64,000 nucleotides of DNA from an uncultured Lachnospiraceae bacterium (GTDB lineage Bacteria; Bacillota; Clostridia; Lachnospirales; Lachnospiraceae), in the NCBI GenBank assembly GCA_910586355.1, contig CAJUHJ010000002.1:1-64000 (forward strand), written 5' to 3'. Of this stretch, positions 1-11,200 are shown piece after piece. The first letter of the stretch is position 1. Each line of letters starts with the position of its first letter. The notes under the pieces are model-generated. The model did no database searches and was not told the origin of the DNA. It saw only the letters and a list, made by a program, of their open reading frames with translations. Both the position numbers and the translations under genes were made by a program.

Positions 1-1
1 A

Positions 2-15
2 TGTATAATTATACA
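2..15. promoter_or_regulatory. Perfect 14-bp palindrome resembling an ArgR operator (ARG box)
   Basis: The sequence TGTATAATTATACA is its own reverse complement and is close to the AT-rich TGAATAATTATTCA-type half-sites bound by ArgR/AhrC. It lies about 190 bp upstream of the proposed argC promoter, so it could be an upstream ArgR site or belong to a gene left of the window. The match is by eye only. Confidence 0.4.
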
Positions 16-202
16 ATAAAACAATGAATCAATCAAAAAAGTTACACTTCCCCCAAAACAAACGAAGGTTTCAATCTAAAAGAATAGATAATGGAAACGT
101 GAATTCTATTCGATGCCAGTTGAAGGACGAATATCCACGTCTCCTTCCCCTCCCCAAAAACAATGAAGATTGTCCCAAACCGTAGTTTCCCCTTTACGTA
201 GA

Positions 203-231
203 TTGGAATATGTACTAATATATTATATATT
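203..231 (+). promoter_or_regulatory. Putative sigma-A promoter of the arg operon
   Basis: TTGGAA at 203-208 and TATATT at 226-231 are separated by 17 bp, ending about 33 bp before the argC start. The rest of 16-202 shows no ORF and no T-box or riboswitch motif that I recognise. Confidence 0.45.
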
Positions 232-264
232 GTAGGAAAATAGAAAAGAAAGCAGAGTGATTAT

Positions 265-1305
265 ATGATAAAAGCTGGAATTATTGGAGCCACAGGATAT
301 GCGGGAGGCGAACTTGTCCGTATTCTTCTTGGACATAAAAATGTAGAAATCAAATGGTATGGGTCGAAAAGTTATATAGAGAAAGCATATGCTTCTGTTT
401 ATCAGAACATGTTTCAATTGGTGCAGGATACTTGTTTGGACGACAATTTAGAAGAACTGGCAAAGCAGGTAGACGTTATATTTACTGCAACACCGCAAGG
501 TTATCTTGCTTCTGTCCTAAGTGAGAAAATATTAAATCAGGTAAAAATCGTGGATTTAAGCGCGGATTACCGTATAAAAGACGTCTCTGTTTATGAAACA
601 TGGTATCAGATTGAGCATAAGTCTCCGCAGTTTATAGAGGAAGCCGTATATGGGCTTTGTGAGATGAACAGGGAACAGGTAAAGTCTGCAAGGCTGGTGG
701 CGAATCCGGGCTGTTATACGACATGTTCCATTTTAACAGCATATCCATTGGTAAAAGAAGGTATCATTGATGCGGATACGCTGATTATTGATGCAAAATC
801 AGGGACATCCGGGGCAGGACGAGGGGCGAAAGTACCGAATTTATTTTGTGAAGTCAATGAAAATATCAAAGCGTATGGCGTAACCAGCCACAGGCATACG
901 CCGGAGATTGAAGAGCAGCTTGGCTATGCAGCGAAAAAAGAGATAAAGATAAATTTTACGCCGCATTTGACGCCAATGAATCGTGGTATTTTGGTGACAG
1001 AGTATGCTTCTTTAAAGACGGTTTCCTCTTATGAAGAAGTGAAAGCATTGTACGATAAATACTATGCAAACGAAAGGTTTATCCGTGTGCTGGAAAAAGA
1101 CGTCTGTCCCGAAACAAAATGGGTGGAAGGCAGTAATTATGTAGATATTAATTTTAAAATTGATCAAAGAACCGGGCGTATTATAATGATGGGAGCGTTG
1201 GATAATTTGGTAAAAGGCGCGGCAGGACAGGCTGTGCAGAATATGAACTTGATGTTTGGGGAACAAGAATCAGAAGGGCTTTTGCTGGTTCCAATGTTTC
1301 CATAG
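265..1305 (+). CDS. argC: N-acetyl-gamma-glutamyl-phosphate reductase
   Basis: ArgC reduces N-acetylglutamyl-5-phosphate to the semialdehyde with NADPH, the third step of arginine biosynthesis, in the cytoplasm. The 346-residue length is normal. The N-terminal Rossmann motif GIIGATGYAGGEL and the NPGCYTT motif with catalytic Cys150 are intact, and the SGAGR segment of the dimerisation/catalytic domain is present. It is the first gene of argC-GNAT-argJ-argB-argD, all on the same strand with short gaps. The ribosome binding site is weak (an AG-rich stretch just upstream), but the N-terminus fits the family exactly at this ATG. ArgR regulation is inferred from the palindrome at 2-15. Confidence 0.97.
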   Translation: MIKAGIIGATGYAGGELVRILLGHKNVEIKWYGSKSYIEKAYASVYQNMFQLVQDTCLDDNLEELAKQVDVIFTATPQGYLASVLSEKILNQVKIVDLSADYRIKDVSVYETWYQIEHKSPQFIEEAVYGLCEMNREQVKSARLVANPGCYTTCSILTAYPLVKEGIIDADTLIIDAKSGTSGAGRGAKVPNLFCEVNENIKAYGVTSHRHTPEIEEQLGYAAKKEIKINFTPHLTPMNRGILVTEYASLKTVSSYEEVKALYDKYYANERFIRVLEKDVCPETKWVEGSNYVDINFKIDQRTGRIIMMGALDNLVKGAAGQAVQNMNLMFGEQESEGLLLVPMFP

Positions 1306-1320
1306 AACCGGGAGAGTACT

Positions 1321-1788
1321 ATGAATGGTGGAAATTATAAAATCCGCATTATGCAGATAGCAGATTATCCGAAAATTTACCGTTTGTGGATGGGGATTTC
1401 TGGATTTGGAATCCGAAGCATTGATGATTCGAAAGAAGGAATCGAACGTTTCCTGAGAAGAAATCCGGAAACAAGTATCGTTGCAGAGGCAGACGGTGAG
1501 ATTATCGGTACAATTTTATGCGGACATGACGGAAGGCGCGGCTGTTTTTACCATGTTTGCGTGAAAAAGGAGTTTCGCAAGCAGGGGATTGGGAAAGCAA
1601 TGGCAGTCTCGGCTATGAAAGCGCTTCAGGCAGAAAAAATCAATAAAGTGTGCCTGATTGCATTTTTGGATAATACAGTAGGCAATCAATTTTGGAAACG
1701 CGTTGGATGGACGTTTCGGAAAGACTTGAATTACTATGATTTTACTTTAAATGAAGAAAATATTACGCGCTTTAATCAAATAACTTAA
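1321..1788 (+). CDS. GNAT-family N-acetyltransferase embedded in the arg operon (YpeA-like)
   Basis: This 155-residue protein is a single GNAT acetyltransferase domain using acetyl-CoA. Strand beta4 is followed by the acetyl-CoA loop RKQGIGKAM (about residues 89-97), and a FWKRVGW segment ends the fold. The N-terminal half resembles the YpeA group (IRIMQIADYPKIYRLW, then an ERFLRRNPE helix). It sits 15 bp after argC and 13 bp before argJ, so it is surely co-transcribed. Its position suggests an arginine-related role, for instance an anaplerotic N-acetylglutamate synthase to prime the ArgJ cycle, but the substrate cannot be read from sequence. Protein or small-molecule acetylation remains possible. 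Confidence 0.85.
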   Translation: MNGGNYKIRIMQIADYPKIYRLWMGISGFGIRSIDDSKEGIERFLRRNPETSIVAEADGEIIGTILCGHDGRRGCFYHVCVKKEFRKQGIGKAMAVSAMKALQAEKINKVCLIAFLDNTVGNQFWKRVGWTFRKDLNYYDFTLNEENITRFNQIT

Positions 1789-1801
1789 AGGAGAGAAAGA
1801 T

Positions 1802-3025
1802 ATGGAACAGGTAAAAGGCGGGGTGACAGCTGCAAAAGGTTTTCTCGCTGCATCTGTGGCAGCAGAGATTAAATATAAAGACAGGGAAGATATGGCGATG
1901 ATTTACAGCCGGTTTCCATGCAGGGCGGCGGGGACATTTACGACAAATGTTGTAAAAGCGGCTCCAGTCATATGGGATAAGGAAATTGTTACAAAAAGTG
2001 AATATGCCCAGGCAGTAGTTATAAATTCAGGAATTGCCAATGCCTGCACGGGAGAAAAAGGATATTCCTATTGCAGCCAGACGGCAAAAAAAGCAGCCGA
2101 TGTGTTACAAATTCCAGAGCAGGCTGTTCTTGTGGCGTCTACTGGAGTGATTGGAATGAATCTTCCGATGGAACGGATTGTAAATGGAATAGAAATGATG
2201 GCGCCAAAGTTACAGGATTCTAAGGAAGCAGGTTATTTGGCGGCGCGTGCGATTATGACGACAGACACACATGAAAAAGAAGCGGCAGTAACATTTGAGG
2301 CTGGCGGCAGAACAGTTACGGTCGGCGGTATGTGTAAAGGTTCGGGAATGATTCATCCAAATATGTGTACCATGTTGAGTTTTATTACAACTGACCTTGC
2401 AATTTCAAAAGAGCTGCTGTGGGAAGCGCTTAAAAAAGATGTCGAGGATACTTATAATATGGTTTCTGTGGACGGAGATACTTCGACAAATGATACGGTG
2501 CTTCTGCTTGCAAACGGAGCGGCAGAAAATCCGGTTATTACAGAAAAAAATGCAGATTATGAGGCGTTTTGCAGAGCCTTAAATTTTGTCAATACAGCTT
2601 TGGCAAAGGAGATTGCGAAAGATGGAGAGGGCGCGACGGCGTTGTTTGAAGTGAAAATTCAGGGAGCGGGCAGTAAAGAAGAGGCTAAGATTTTAAGTAA
2701 ATCAGTTGTTACGTCAAATCTGACGAAAGCAGCAATTTATGGGCATGACGCAAACTGGGGCAGAATTTTGTGTGCAATGGGATATTCCGGCGTTACATTT
2801 GATCCCGAAAAGGTAGATTTATTTTTTGAAAGCGCAGCCGGAAAAATCCAGATTGTAAAAGACGGAACGGCATTGGATTATAGTGAAAAAACAGCGACAA
2901 AGATTCTTTCAGAGCCGGAGGTTACGGCGATTGCAGATTTGAAATCTGGCGAAGGATGCGCAACCGCATGGGGGTGTGATCTGACATATGATTATGTGAA
3001 AATCAATGCAGATTACCGCTCATAA
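1802..3025 (+). CDS. argJ: Bifunctional glutamate N-acetyltransferase / ornithine acetyltransferase
   Basis: ArgJ transfers the acetyl group from N-acetylornithine to glutamate, closing the cyclic arginine pathway; some forms also use acetyl-CoA. At 407 residues it is full length. The Ntn-hydrolase self-cleavage site is visible as KGSGMIHPNMCTML, with the nucleophile Thr190 that becomes the N-terminus of the beta subunit. The residue before it is Cys rather than the common Ala. A strong AAAGGAGAG ribosome binding site precedes the ATG. With ArgJ present, no ArgE-type deacetylase is needed, and none is in the operon. Confidence 0.96.
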   Translation: MEQVKGGVTAAKGFLAASVAAEIKYKDREDMAMIYSRFPCRAAGTFTTNVVKAAPVIWDKEIVTKSEYAQAVVINSGIANACTGEKGYSYCSQTAKKAADVLQIPEQAVLVASTGVIGMNLPMERIVNGIEMMAPKLQDSKEAGYLAARAIMTTDTHEKEAAVTFEAGGRTVTVGGMCKGSGMIHPNMCTMLSFITTDLAISKELLWEALKKDVEDTYNMVSVDGDTSTNDTVLLLANGAAENPVITEKNADYEAFCRALNFVNTALAKEIAKDGEGATALFEVKIQGAGSKEEAKILSKSVVTSNLTKAAIYGHDANWGRILCAMGYSGVTFDPEKVDLFFESAAGKIQIVKDGTALDYSEKTATKILSEPEVTAIADLKSGEGCATAWGCDLTYDYVKINADYRS

Positions 3026-3041
3026 AAAGGAGGAGAATGAG

Positions 3042-3941
3042 ATGGAAGGAAAAGAAATAGAACAAAGTATGGGGAAAGCAGAAGTATTGATTGAAGCCCT
3101 GCCGTATATCCAGAGATTTAACCGGAAAATTATTGTAGTAAAATACGGTGGAAGCGCAATGGTAGACGAAGAATTGAAACATCAGGTCATTCAGGATGTT
3201 ACGCTATTAAAACTTGTGGGATTTAAACCGATTATTGTACATGGCGGTGGAAAAGAAATCAGCAAATGGGCAGGTAAAGTGGGAATTGAGCCGGAATTTA
3301 TAGGAGGCCTTCGGAAAACAGACGCACAGACAATGGAAATTGCAGAAATGGTATTGGGCAAGGTGAATAAATCGCTTGTACAGTATGTAGAAGAGTTAGG
3401 AGTGCTCGCAGTAGGTATCAGTGGTAAAGACGGCGGGCTGCTTCGCGTAGATAAAAAATATTCCGATGGGAAGGATATTGGATTTGTAGGCGACATCAAA
3501 AAGGTCAATCCCAAAATTTTATATGACCTTTTGGAAAAAGACTTTTTGCCGATTGTATGCCCGATTGGAATGGACGATAATTATCAGACTTATAATATTA
3601 ATGCAGATGATGCCGCCTGTGCTATTGCAAGGGCTATGAAAGCGGAAAAACTAGCTTTCTTGACGGATATTGAGGGGGTATATAAAGATCCGTCGGATAA
3701 ATCTACGTTGATTTCGGAATTGACAATTTCAGAGGCAAAAGAGCTGTTAGCCGGAGGCAATATCGGCGGCGGTATGCTTCCAAAATTAAACAACTGCATT
3801 GACGCGATTGAAAACGGTGTTTCCAGGGTGCATATATTAGATGGAAGGACTGCACATTGCCTGTTGTTGGAAATTTTTACAAACAAAGGGATTGGAACGG
3901 CAATTATAGGAGAAAGGGAGACGAGATTTTACCATGAATAG
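3042..3941 (+). CDS. argB: Acetylglutamate kinase
   Basis: ArgB phosphorylates N-acetylglutamate, the usual feedback-controlled step of arginine synthesis. The amino acid kinase fold is clear: KYGGSAM near the N-terminus, VHGGGKEI (substrate/phosphate loop), and LTDIEGVYKDP near the nucleotide site. I chose the ATG at 3042 because AAAGGAGG lies just upstream; an in-frame ATG at 3006 lies inside the argJ coding end and has no ribosome binding site. The resulting 299 residues match the family. An N-terminal helix before the kinase core (as in arginine-inhibited forms) is present, so arginine feedback is plausible. The stop overlaps the argD start by 8 bp. Confidence 0.96.
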   Translation: MEGKEIEQSMGKAEVLIEALPYIQRFNRKIIVVKYGGSAMVDEELKHQVIQDVTLLKLVGFKPIIVHGGGKEISKWAGKVGIEPEFIGGLRKTDAQTMEIAEMVLGKVNKSLVQYVEELGVLAVGISGKDGGLLRVDKKYSDGKDIGFVGDIKKVNPKILYDLLEKDFLPIVCPIGMDDNYQTYNINADDAACAIARAMKAEKLAFLTDIEGVYKDPSDKSTLISELTISEAKELLAGGNIGGGMLPKLNNCIDAIENGVSRVHILDGRTAHCLLLEIFTNKGIGTAIIGERETRFYHE

Positions 3942-5133
3942 CATACAATATATGGAACAGGCTGAGCGGGATTTGCTGCATACATACAACCGCTATGGCG
4001 TGATTTTAAAATCTGGGGCAGGCGTTTACCTGACAGATACCGATGGAAAGCAATATTTGGATTTTGCAGCCGGGATTGGCGTTTGTGCATTAGGGTATGG
4101 AAATCAAGAGTACAATCAGGCATTGAAAGACCAAATTGACGAATTGATACATACGTCGAATTTATACTATAATCTGCCTGTGATAAAAGCGGCGGAGCAG
4201 TTGAAAAAAGTCAGCGGTATGGACAGGGTGTTTTTTACAAACAGTGGAACAGAAGCCATAGAAGGCGCAATAAAGGCAGCCAAAAAATATGCCTATACAA
4301 AAGACGGTCATGCAGGACATGAAATCATTGCTATGAATAATTCTTTCCATGGAAGAAGCCTTGGGGCATTGTCGGTTACGGGCAATAAGCATTATCAGGA
4401 AGCGTTTGAACCGCTTTTGGAAGGAATACGGTTTGCTGAATTTAACCGTCTTGATACAGTAAAGGAATTGGTAAATGGAAAGACATGTGCCATTCTTTTG
4501 GAGACGATTCAGGGAGAAGGCGGCATTTATCCGGCTCAAACGGACTTTTTAGAAGGCATTGCAGAGATTTGTAAAGAAAATGATATTTTATTGATATTAG
4601 ACGAAATACAGTGCGGTATGGGAAGAAGCGGAAAGATGTTTGCCTGGCAGAATTATAGTGTGCAGCCGGATATTATGACGGCGGCAAAGGCTTTGGGCTG
4701 CGGCGTGCCAGTAGGCGCATTTTTTATGACAGAGCGTGTGGCGGAGAAATCTTTGGTTCCGGGAGATCATGGAACGACTTATGGCGGAAATCCTTTCGCA
4801 GCGGCAGCAGTTTTAAAAACGCTTGAAATTATGGAACACAATCATATAACAGAACATGTGAAGAAAGTTTCGGATTATCTTTGGGAACGTTTAGAGAAAT
4901 TAAAGGAAAAACATACAAGTATTCTCGATCATCGTGGAATTGGCCTTATGCAGGGACTTCAGATGAGCCTTCCGGTTGGTGAAGTATCAAAAAATGTCTT
5001 AAAAGAGGGTCTGATTTTGATAACGGCTGGTTCCAATGTACTTCGTTTTTTACCGCCGCTTATCATAGCAGAAAGGCATGTAGACGAAATGGCTGCAATG
5101 TTAGACAGAATATTAGATGAGATGGAACGATAA
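3934..5133 (+). CDS. argD: Acetylornithine aminotransferase
   Basis: A class-III PLP aminotransferase that converts N-acetylglutamate semialdehyde to N-acetylornithine using glutamate. It is 399 residues, as usual for ArgD. Visible are NSGTEAIEGAIKAA (PLP phosphate contact), LDEIQCGMGRSG with the ring-stacking Asp, and the PLP lysine Lys252 in TAAKALGCG. GTTYGGNP follows. It overlaps the end of argB by 8 bp, which suggests translational coupling. It is the last gene of the operon before the bidirectional hairpin at 5171-5203; carbamoyltransferase, argG and argH are not in this window. Confidence 0.95.
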   Translation: MNSIQYMEQAERDLLHTYNRYGVILKSGAGVYLTDTDGKQYLDFAAGIGVCALGYGNQEYNQALKDQIDELIHTSNLYYNLPVIKAAEQLKKVSGMDRVFFTNSGTEAIEGAIKAAKKYAYTKDGHAGHEIIAMNNSFHGRSLGALSVTGNKHYQEAFEPLLEGIRFAEFNRLDTVKELVNGKTCAILLETIQGEGGIYPAQTDFLEGIAEICKENDILLILDEIQCGMGRSGKMFAWQNYSVQPDIMTAAKALGCGVPVGAFFMTERVAEKSLVPGDHGTTYGGNPFAAAAVLKTLEIMEHNHITEHVKKVSDYLWERLEKLKEKHTSILDHRGIGLMQGLQMSLPVGEVSKNVLKEGLILITAGSNVLRFLPPLIIAERHVDEMAAMLDRILDEMER

Positions 5134-5170
5134 CAGGATGTATAGGATTTGAGCGGAGATTTCCATTGAA

Positions 5171-5203
5171 AAAGGGGCTGACCGGATGGTCAGCCTCTTT
5201 TTT
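5171..5203. terminator. Bidirectional rho-independent terminator between argD and the beta-galactosidase gene
   Basis: GGCTGACC and GGTCAGCC form a GC-rich stem with a 4-nt loop, flanked by an A-run on the left and a T-run on the right, so it can stop transcription from both converging genes. Confidence 0.9.
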
Positions 5204-5210
5204 GGAATGA

Positions 5211-8200
5211 TTACTTCACAATTACTTTTTTGCTAATACCAGCTTTTATCAGCTTATTCTTGAAAGTCTTTCGTTTTGATTTTTTCAATCCGTTTACTTT
5301 TACAGTAATCTTAGAATTAGTCTTGCCAAATGTTTTTTTGCCGAATTTTACGTTGCTGTTCTTAAATGTAATTTTACTTAATTTTTTACATCCGTAAAAT
5401 GCATTATTGCCGATTTTAACAATGTTCTTACCAATAATAATCGTTTTCAGTTTTTTTGCACCTTTCTTAAATGCGCTCTTAGGTATTTCAGTTACAGTAC
5501 AGCTTACTTCGTTGATGGTAACGGTATCCTTAATTGTAATCTTAGTTGCCTTTTTCGATGCAATTGTAGCGGAAACAGTACAGCTTTCCGGGTCAATGAC
5601 TTCATATTTCACATTGGCGATGATAATGGAATCACCTTTTTTAACCGTTGGTTTTGGCGGTGTAACTTTTTGCAGTTTTTTGTAAGCGTTGGTAAGTTCA
5701 GTTATCTTGCTGTTAGCCTGCTGTTCCTTAGTATAGCTTTTCGAAGCAGTTGTTATCTGTTTTACTAAATTATAGACTGAATTGTAAGAAGCAGCCGTAT
5801 AATCTGCGCGTTTGTAGCTATTAAACTCATTTAATTTAGCTTGCAGTTTGCGCAAAGTAGCGTTTGTCAGTAATCCGGCAGTCGCAGTATTTAGTTCTTT
5901 TAATTTAGCCTGTAATTGTGATTCTGACATAGTATTTATCGTACTGTTAATGGATGCTACCAGAGTTTTTATTGTATTATAGGCAGCCGGTGCATAAGTA
6001 GTTGAAGAACAAGTTTTTAATTTGTTTTTTAATGCTGTGACTGTGGCTGTTTTTGGTTCATCTGGTACAAGGTTTTCCCGGCATTTCTCTAATTCAGCCA
6101 GTTTTTCCTCAATTTCTTCTTCTGTTAATTCGTCAATCTGCGCTTCAATTTCTTTAATCAGCTTCTGCAAAGCGGCATATGACGCTGGTGTAAAGAGTTT
6201 TTGATCGAGTTTTTTATACTCGTCTAATTTTGCCTGCAAATCTGCTTTATCAGGTTTTTCAGAGCCTTGTACTTTTTCTAAAGCATTATAAGCGTTTTCT
6301 AAATCTTCCAGTGCAGTTTGGACGTCTTCTTCTGAGTAGGAATCCATCTCGGATTCAATTTCCTCTATCAGACCCATTAAGTTTTGATAGCTTTCCTCCG
6401 TATAATCTTCCCTTTTCAGAGACTTATACTGTTTTATTTTATCTTTTAGCTCAGCAGTTGGGTCAAGAAACTCTAAATCGTTTCGCGCGTCGTTTAATTC
6501 TGTTAATTTTGTTTGAAGCTGAGATTCCGTATAAGTGTCAATATTTTGTTCAATTTCTTCAATCAGGTCTGCTAGCGCCTGATAGCTTTCCTCTGTATAG
6601 AGGGATGGATCAAGCTGCTTATACTCTTCTAATTTTGCCAATAATTGATCTTTGGTATCAGAAGGAGGATTATCTGATTCTTCCAAATCAGCAAATGCCT
6701 GTTCTAATTCTGAATATTTCGTATTCAGTTCAGTTTCAGAAAGAGTATTTAGTTTGCTTTCTATTTCTTTTATTAAATCCTGCAGATTTTTGAAACTTGC
6801 TTCAGTATAGTTGTCTGGATCAAGTTTTTTGTATTCATTTATTTTTGCAGTCAACTTTGTTTTAGTAGCTGCTGTTGGCTCGTCTGGTACAAGCGCAGAG
6901 TGAGCGTTGGCTAAATCAGTCAGATTTTTCTTACGTTGTGCATCTGTCATGGAATCAATGTTTCCGTCGATGGCATCCAGCAGATCCTTCAACTCTTTGT
7001 AACTGTCAGGAGTGTAATGCCAGCTTTCGATTGTTTTATATTGTGTAACAGTTTCCTCTAAAGATGCACGTACTAAATTATTATAAGCAGCAGTTAAATC
7101 TGAAATTTTTTGCTGAAGCTGTGACTCAAACAAAGAATCAATACTGTTTTTAATTTGATTTATCTGGGTCATTAAGGCTTGATAACTGTTTGCGGCAATA
7201 TAAAGGTCGCTGTCAAGTTCTTGATACTCGTCTAACTGGTTCAAAAGATTTTGTTTTGTTTCTTCAGTTGGAGCATCGGGGTTTGGTTCAAGGGCTTCAA
7301 AAGCTGAATTTAATTCCTCTATTTTTGCATTCAGCTGTGACTCCGAAAGATTATTTATTTGTTTTTCCGCTTTCCGGAGTAATGTCTGAAATTGTTTGAA
7401 ACTATTTTCTGTATAGAAAATACTGTTCAGCGCTTTGTACTCAGCGATTTTGTCCTGGAGCTCTTTTATGGTATCAGCTTGTGGTTCGTCAGGTACAAGA
7501 GCTGTAATTGCATCATCCAATTTTTTGCTTTCTTGTGCAATTTGTGTATCTGTCAGTGTATCAATTTTACGTTCAATTTCTTTGATTAAATCTTGAAGAG
7601 CTTTATAACTTTCTGGAGTATAATTTTTGCTTACATATTCTGATTTAATCTGTTTTATTTTTTCTTCTAAGGATTTCATTGCATCAGATTTTTTAAATTG
7701 ATTGAAAAGTGTTTCTAACACAGTTTCCATTTTGGTAATATCTGATTTTGTCATGGAATCAATAGTGTTTTCACATTGCTGCACTTTGGTTTGGATTAAG
7801 GAATAACCGTTTTTCTTTAAATCACTTCTAGGAATTTGTTTGTATTCGTTTAATTTTGTTTGGAATGCCGTTTTTTCGGCTTCTGTAGGAATATCGGAAC
7901 TTGTAGTTATTGTATAATATTGTGTATTTTGTCCGTCTTCAGAAACAGAAATAATATTTATCAAAGAATCACTTCTTTTCAGAATGGTGACAGCGGCATT
8001 ATTTGGGTTTTCAAATGTAATGTCTGCAATCTCGATTGGAGTAGTAATATTTTCCGGCAGAGAATATATGTTTGTTGTATTATTAAACGTAATATTCTGT
8101 TCGTTAATTGTGATGCCTGATAAATTAGCCTCGGTATTTAAGTCATAGGTGTAAGTCGGCTGCATAATTTCTATTTCATTGACGGATATAAATTTTCCGG

Positions 8201-11200
8201 CGTCATGGCCGAAAGTGATACGGATGGCCTGCGGATTAATCAGTTTATTTAATTTGTAACTCTTGCCTTCTGTAATATCGCCAAGATCGATTCCTGTGAT
8301 GGCAGTAGGTTCTGCATGTGGAATCTCGATCCATTCTGCCTTTAACATTTTATCATTTTCATCGTAGTTACTTGTAAGTGCATATTCAAATTTCACAGAA
8401 GATGGTGCGCTGGCTCCATTCAACTTTCCGGTTTTAGCTGTATAAATATCGATTCGATCCGTTGTGGTAGCAGTTGCCCAGTCCATAGCAATTTGAAGAT
8501 TGGTTTGGGCGGATCCACCTTTATGTCCCCAGTCGGACCATCGCGATGGACTCTCTCCACTGTCTTTTTTGGAACCATCTGTTACGGCTAGTAGATTATC
8601 ATCATAGGATTTGACGCCATTTGTTGTTTTAGATCCATTTTCGAATGCATTATCTGTTAAATGATCTCTTGTTGTGCCCACATTTTCATAGGTGACGTCC
8701 GGTTCCGCAACACGTACGGATGCCTGTGTTTCATACTCTTTTCCGAATACGCTTACACTGCCATTAATTGTAACAATGCTATTCATTTCTGCGAACGAAT
8801 TTTCTGTAATATCTGCCAAATCCCATTCAACAGGATATTCAGCAAATGGGTCGCCGTCTATATCATAAGACATGCAGACGGTAGGAAGGGTAGGCATTGT
8901 ATTTGGCGCAGTACATAGAGAATGATTTTGTACGCCGATAATTTCATCATATACATGCAGAACAATAAAAATATTAATTGTCTGATTTTCATTTGTGATG
9001 GAACCATTTACAGTGTAGTTGCCTTTTGTATTTAATATGGAGGGATCATAATTTATCCAGTCAATATTCAAAGTTTTTTCTGTACCGTCAGTCAGCATCG
9101 CTTTTACTGTTTCTGGAAGTTGTACATCGGAAGCATCAGAACCAGTGGGAAGGTAGCAGTGTCTTGCTAAGGTGTAGCTTTTAATAGAGGCTCCTATGGA
9201 ATCCCCAACAGGCTCCGTCTGTACTGTGACAGAAGCGGCTGTCAGTCCTTCAGAAGTAGCGTTAATCGTAAATTCACCGCTGTTTTTGGTTGAACGGACG
9301 ATAACAAGCGCTTTTCCGGCGTAAGCATTTATCTTTGCTGTTTTACTGTCTGTCAAAACAGAACTCTGCTGGTATTTCTTTGTTGTTGCCTGATCTCCAT
9401 TGTCTACGCCGACAATTTCTCCTTCTCCGGTTAAAGAAAAGTTGATTTCATTATCAGCTTTTGTCTTTAGGTTGCCGTTAGCGTCTGTAACATCGATTGT
9501 GATGTAGGAAAGACTGCTTCCATCTGCGTCAATACTGTCTTTTTCAGCGTTAATTACCAATTTGTTTGCAGCGCCTGGCGTAGTAACGGAAGTTTTTCCT
9601 TCGCAGGTGTTTGTAATTTCGTTATTGTTCTCGTCATATGCTTTTGCAGAAATGGTTCCTGCTGTAAAAGCTACGTTAAAAACAGAGTATAAAGATTGGT
9701 CTCCGTTTCCGGAAGACGTCGCACAGATAGTATTGTTATTGCTTTCTGTTGTATATTCGTAGCGGACATGTCCTGCTGGTGTCGTAGTGCCAGAAAGAGC
9801 TTTGCGGGTAGCAGTACCGATTTTTTGGTCGTTCAGATAAAGTTCTACTTTAGCGGCATTCGAGTAAATCCATACAGGAACTTTGCCGTCTACTTCCATT
9901 TTGTTGTCTGGATCCCATGCAGTTACCAGATGAAGGGTATTTGCATCGTGGTTCCATTGGCTGCGGTAGAGATAGTAATTATCTTTGGGGAAACCAGTTG
10001 TTTCTACAATACCAAAATAACTGCTGTTTGGTATCGCGCCGCGTCCGCCGTCGCCAGTACCTGTTCCGTTCCATGGGGTCGGTTCTCCAATGTAGTCAAA
10101 ACCAGTCCAGACACATTCTCCGGCAATATAATCGTTGCTTAGTGTTGGATACATTGAGGCATGCGCTGTTTTCCCCCAGCCTACACAGGAAGTATCAAAA
10201 GAAGTCAGATGGTATTTTTGGTCTGCATTTCCACCGCTTGCCTGAGAGGTATAAATGCCGCGGCTGTTAATAGCGGATGCCGTCTCACTCCAAAGCATGA
10301 CTGGGTAGTGCTGATGCAGGCTGTTCATGGAACCGATATCGCCGTAATTATAGCCGACAACGCCGCCGTCTTGAAAGATGGAATCGTTTACGGCAGGCAC
10401 GCCGCTGGTGCCATAGCTTCGGTTGTTCGAACCGGAAGTAGCTAAATGCTCAGTATCTACTTCTTTTACCCACCGCAGAAGTTTTGTAACAGTACCAGCC
10501 CAATCAAAATTACCGTTGGTTCCTTCCTGAACCTCATTACACAAAGACCACATAATGATAGAGGCGTCGTTTCTATCGCGTTTAATCATGGATTTTAAGG
10601 CGAATTCAGACCATGTCATAGCAGCGCTTCCGCCGATGATCTGATTATCTGCCGTAAGATTTTCTTCAAAATAAACAGAAAAATCGTTGGAATTTCCATT
10701 TTTTGGTATACCCCATCCGTCAAAGGCTTCTTCAATCACTAAAAGCCCAAGTTCATTACAAATGTCTACCAAAATTTCTGCTGCCGGGTTGTGGGTAACA
10801 CGGATTGTGTTCACGCCCATGTTTTTCATAATCTCCATCTGACGGTAAATCGCGTCATAATATGCGGCCGAGCCAAGGGCGCCCTGGTCATGGTGCATAC
10901 ACACGCCGTTGATTTTGACATTTTCGCCGTTTAACTGAAATCCGACATTGTCGACGAATTCATACCATTTGAATCCGAAATCTGTCTCATATGTATCAAT
11001 TACACTGCCATCCTGCAGTACCTCAGTACGAATTGTGTACATATTTGGCGTTTCAATAGACCAGAGTTTTGGATCAGTGATTTTCGTTTCGGCAGTTACG
11101 GTTTTTGTCTGGCCGGCGTTTACGGCTGCGGCTGTTTCAATCGCAGCCACAGATGTTGTACTGTCTTTTTCATAGATTGTGTTTTTGACAGTAACGTTTG

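Noticed and set aside
6230..6793. 187-codon plus-strand open frame inside the beta-galactosidase gene
   Set aside because: Antisense shadow of the FIVAR repeats with no recognisable domain.
5665..7865. Repeat array that could be taken for a CRISPR or satellite
   Set aside because: Units are about 190-210 bp, diverged in DNA, and encode homologous protein repeats in one frame; there are no short identical repeats with unique spacers.
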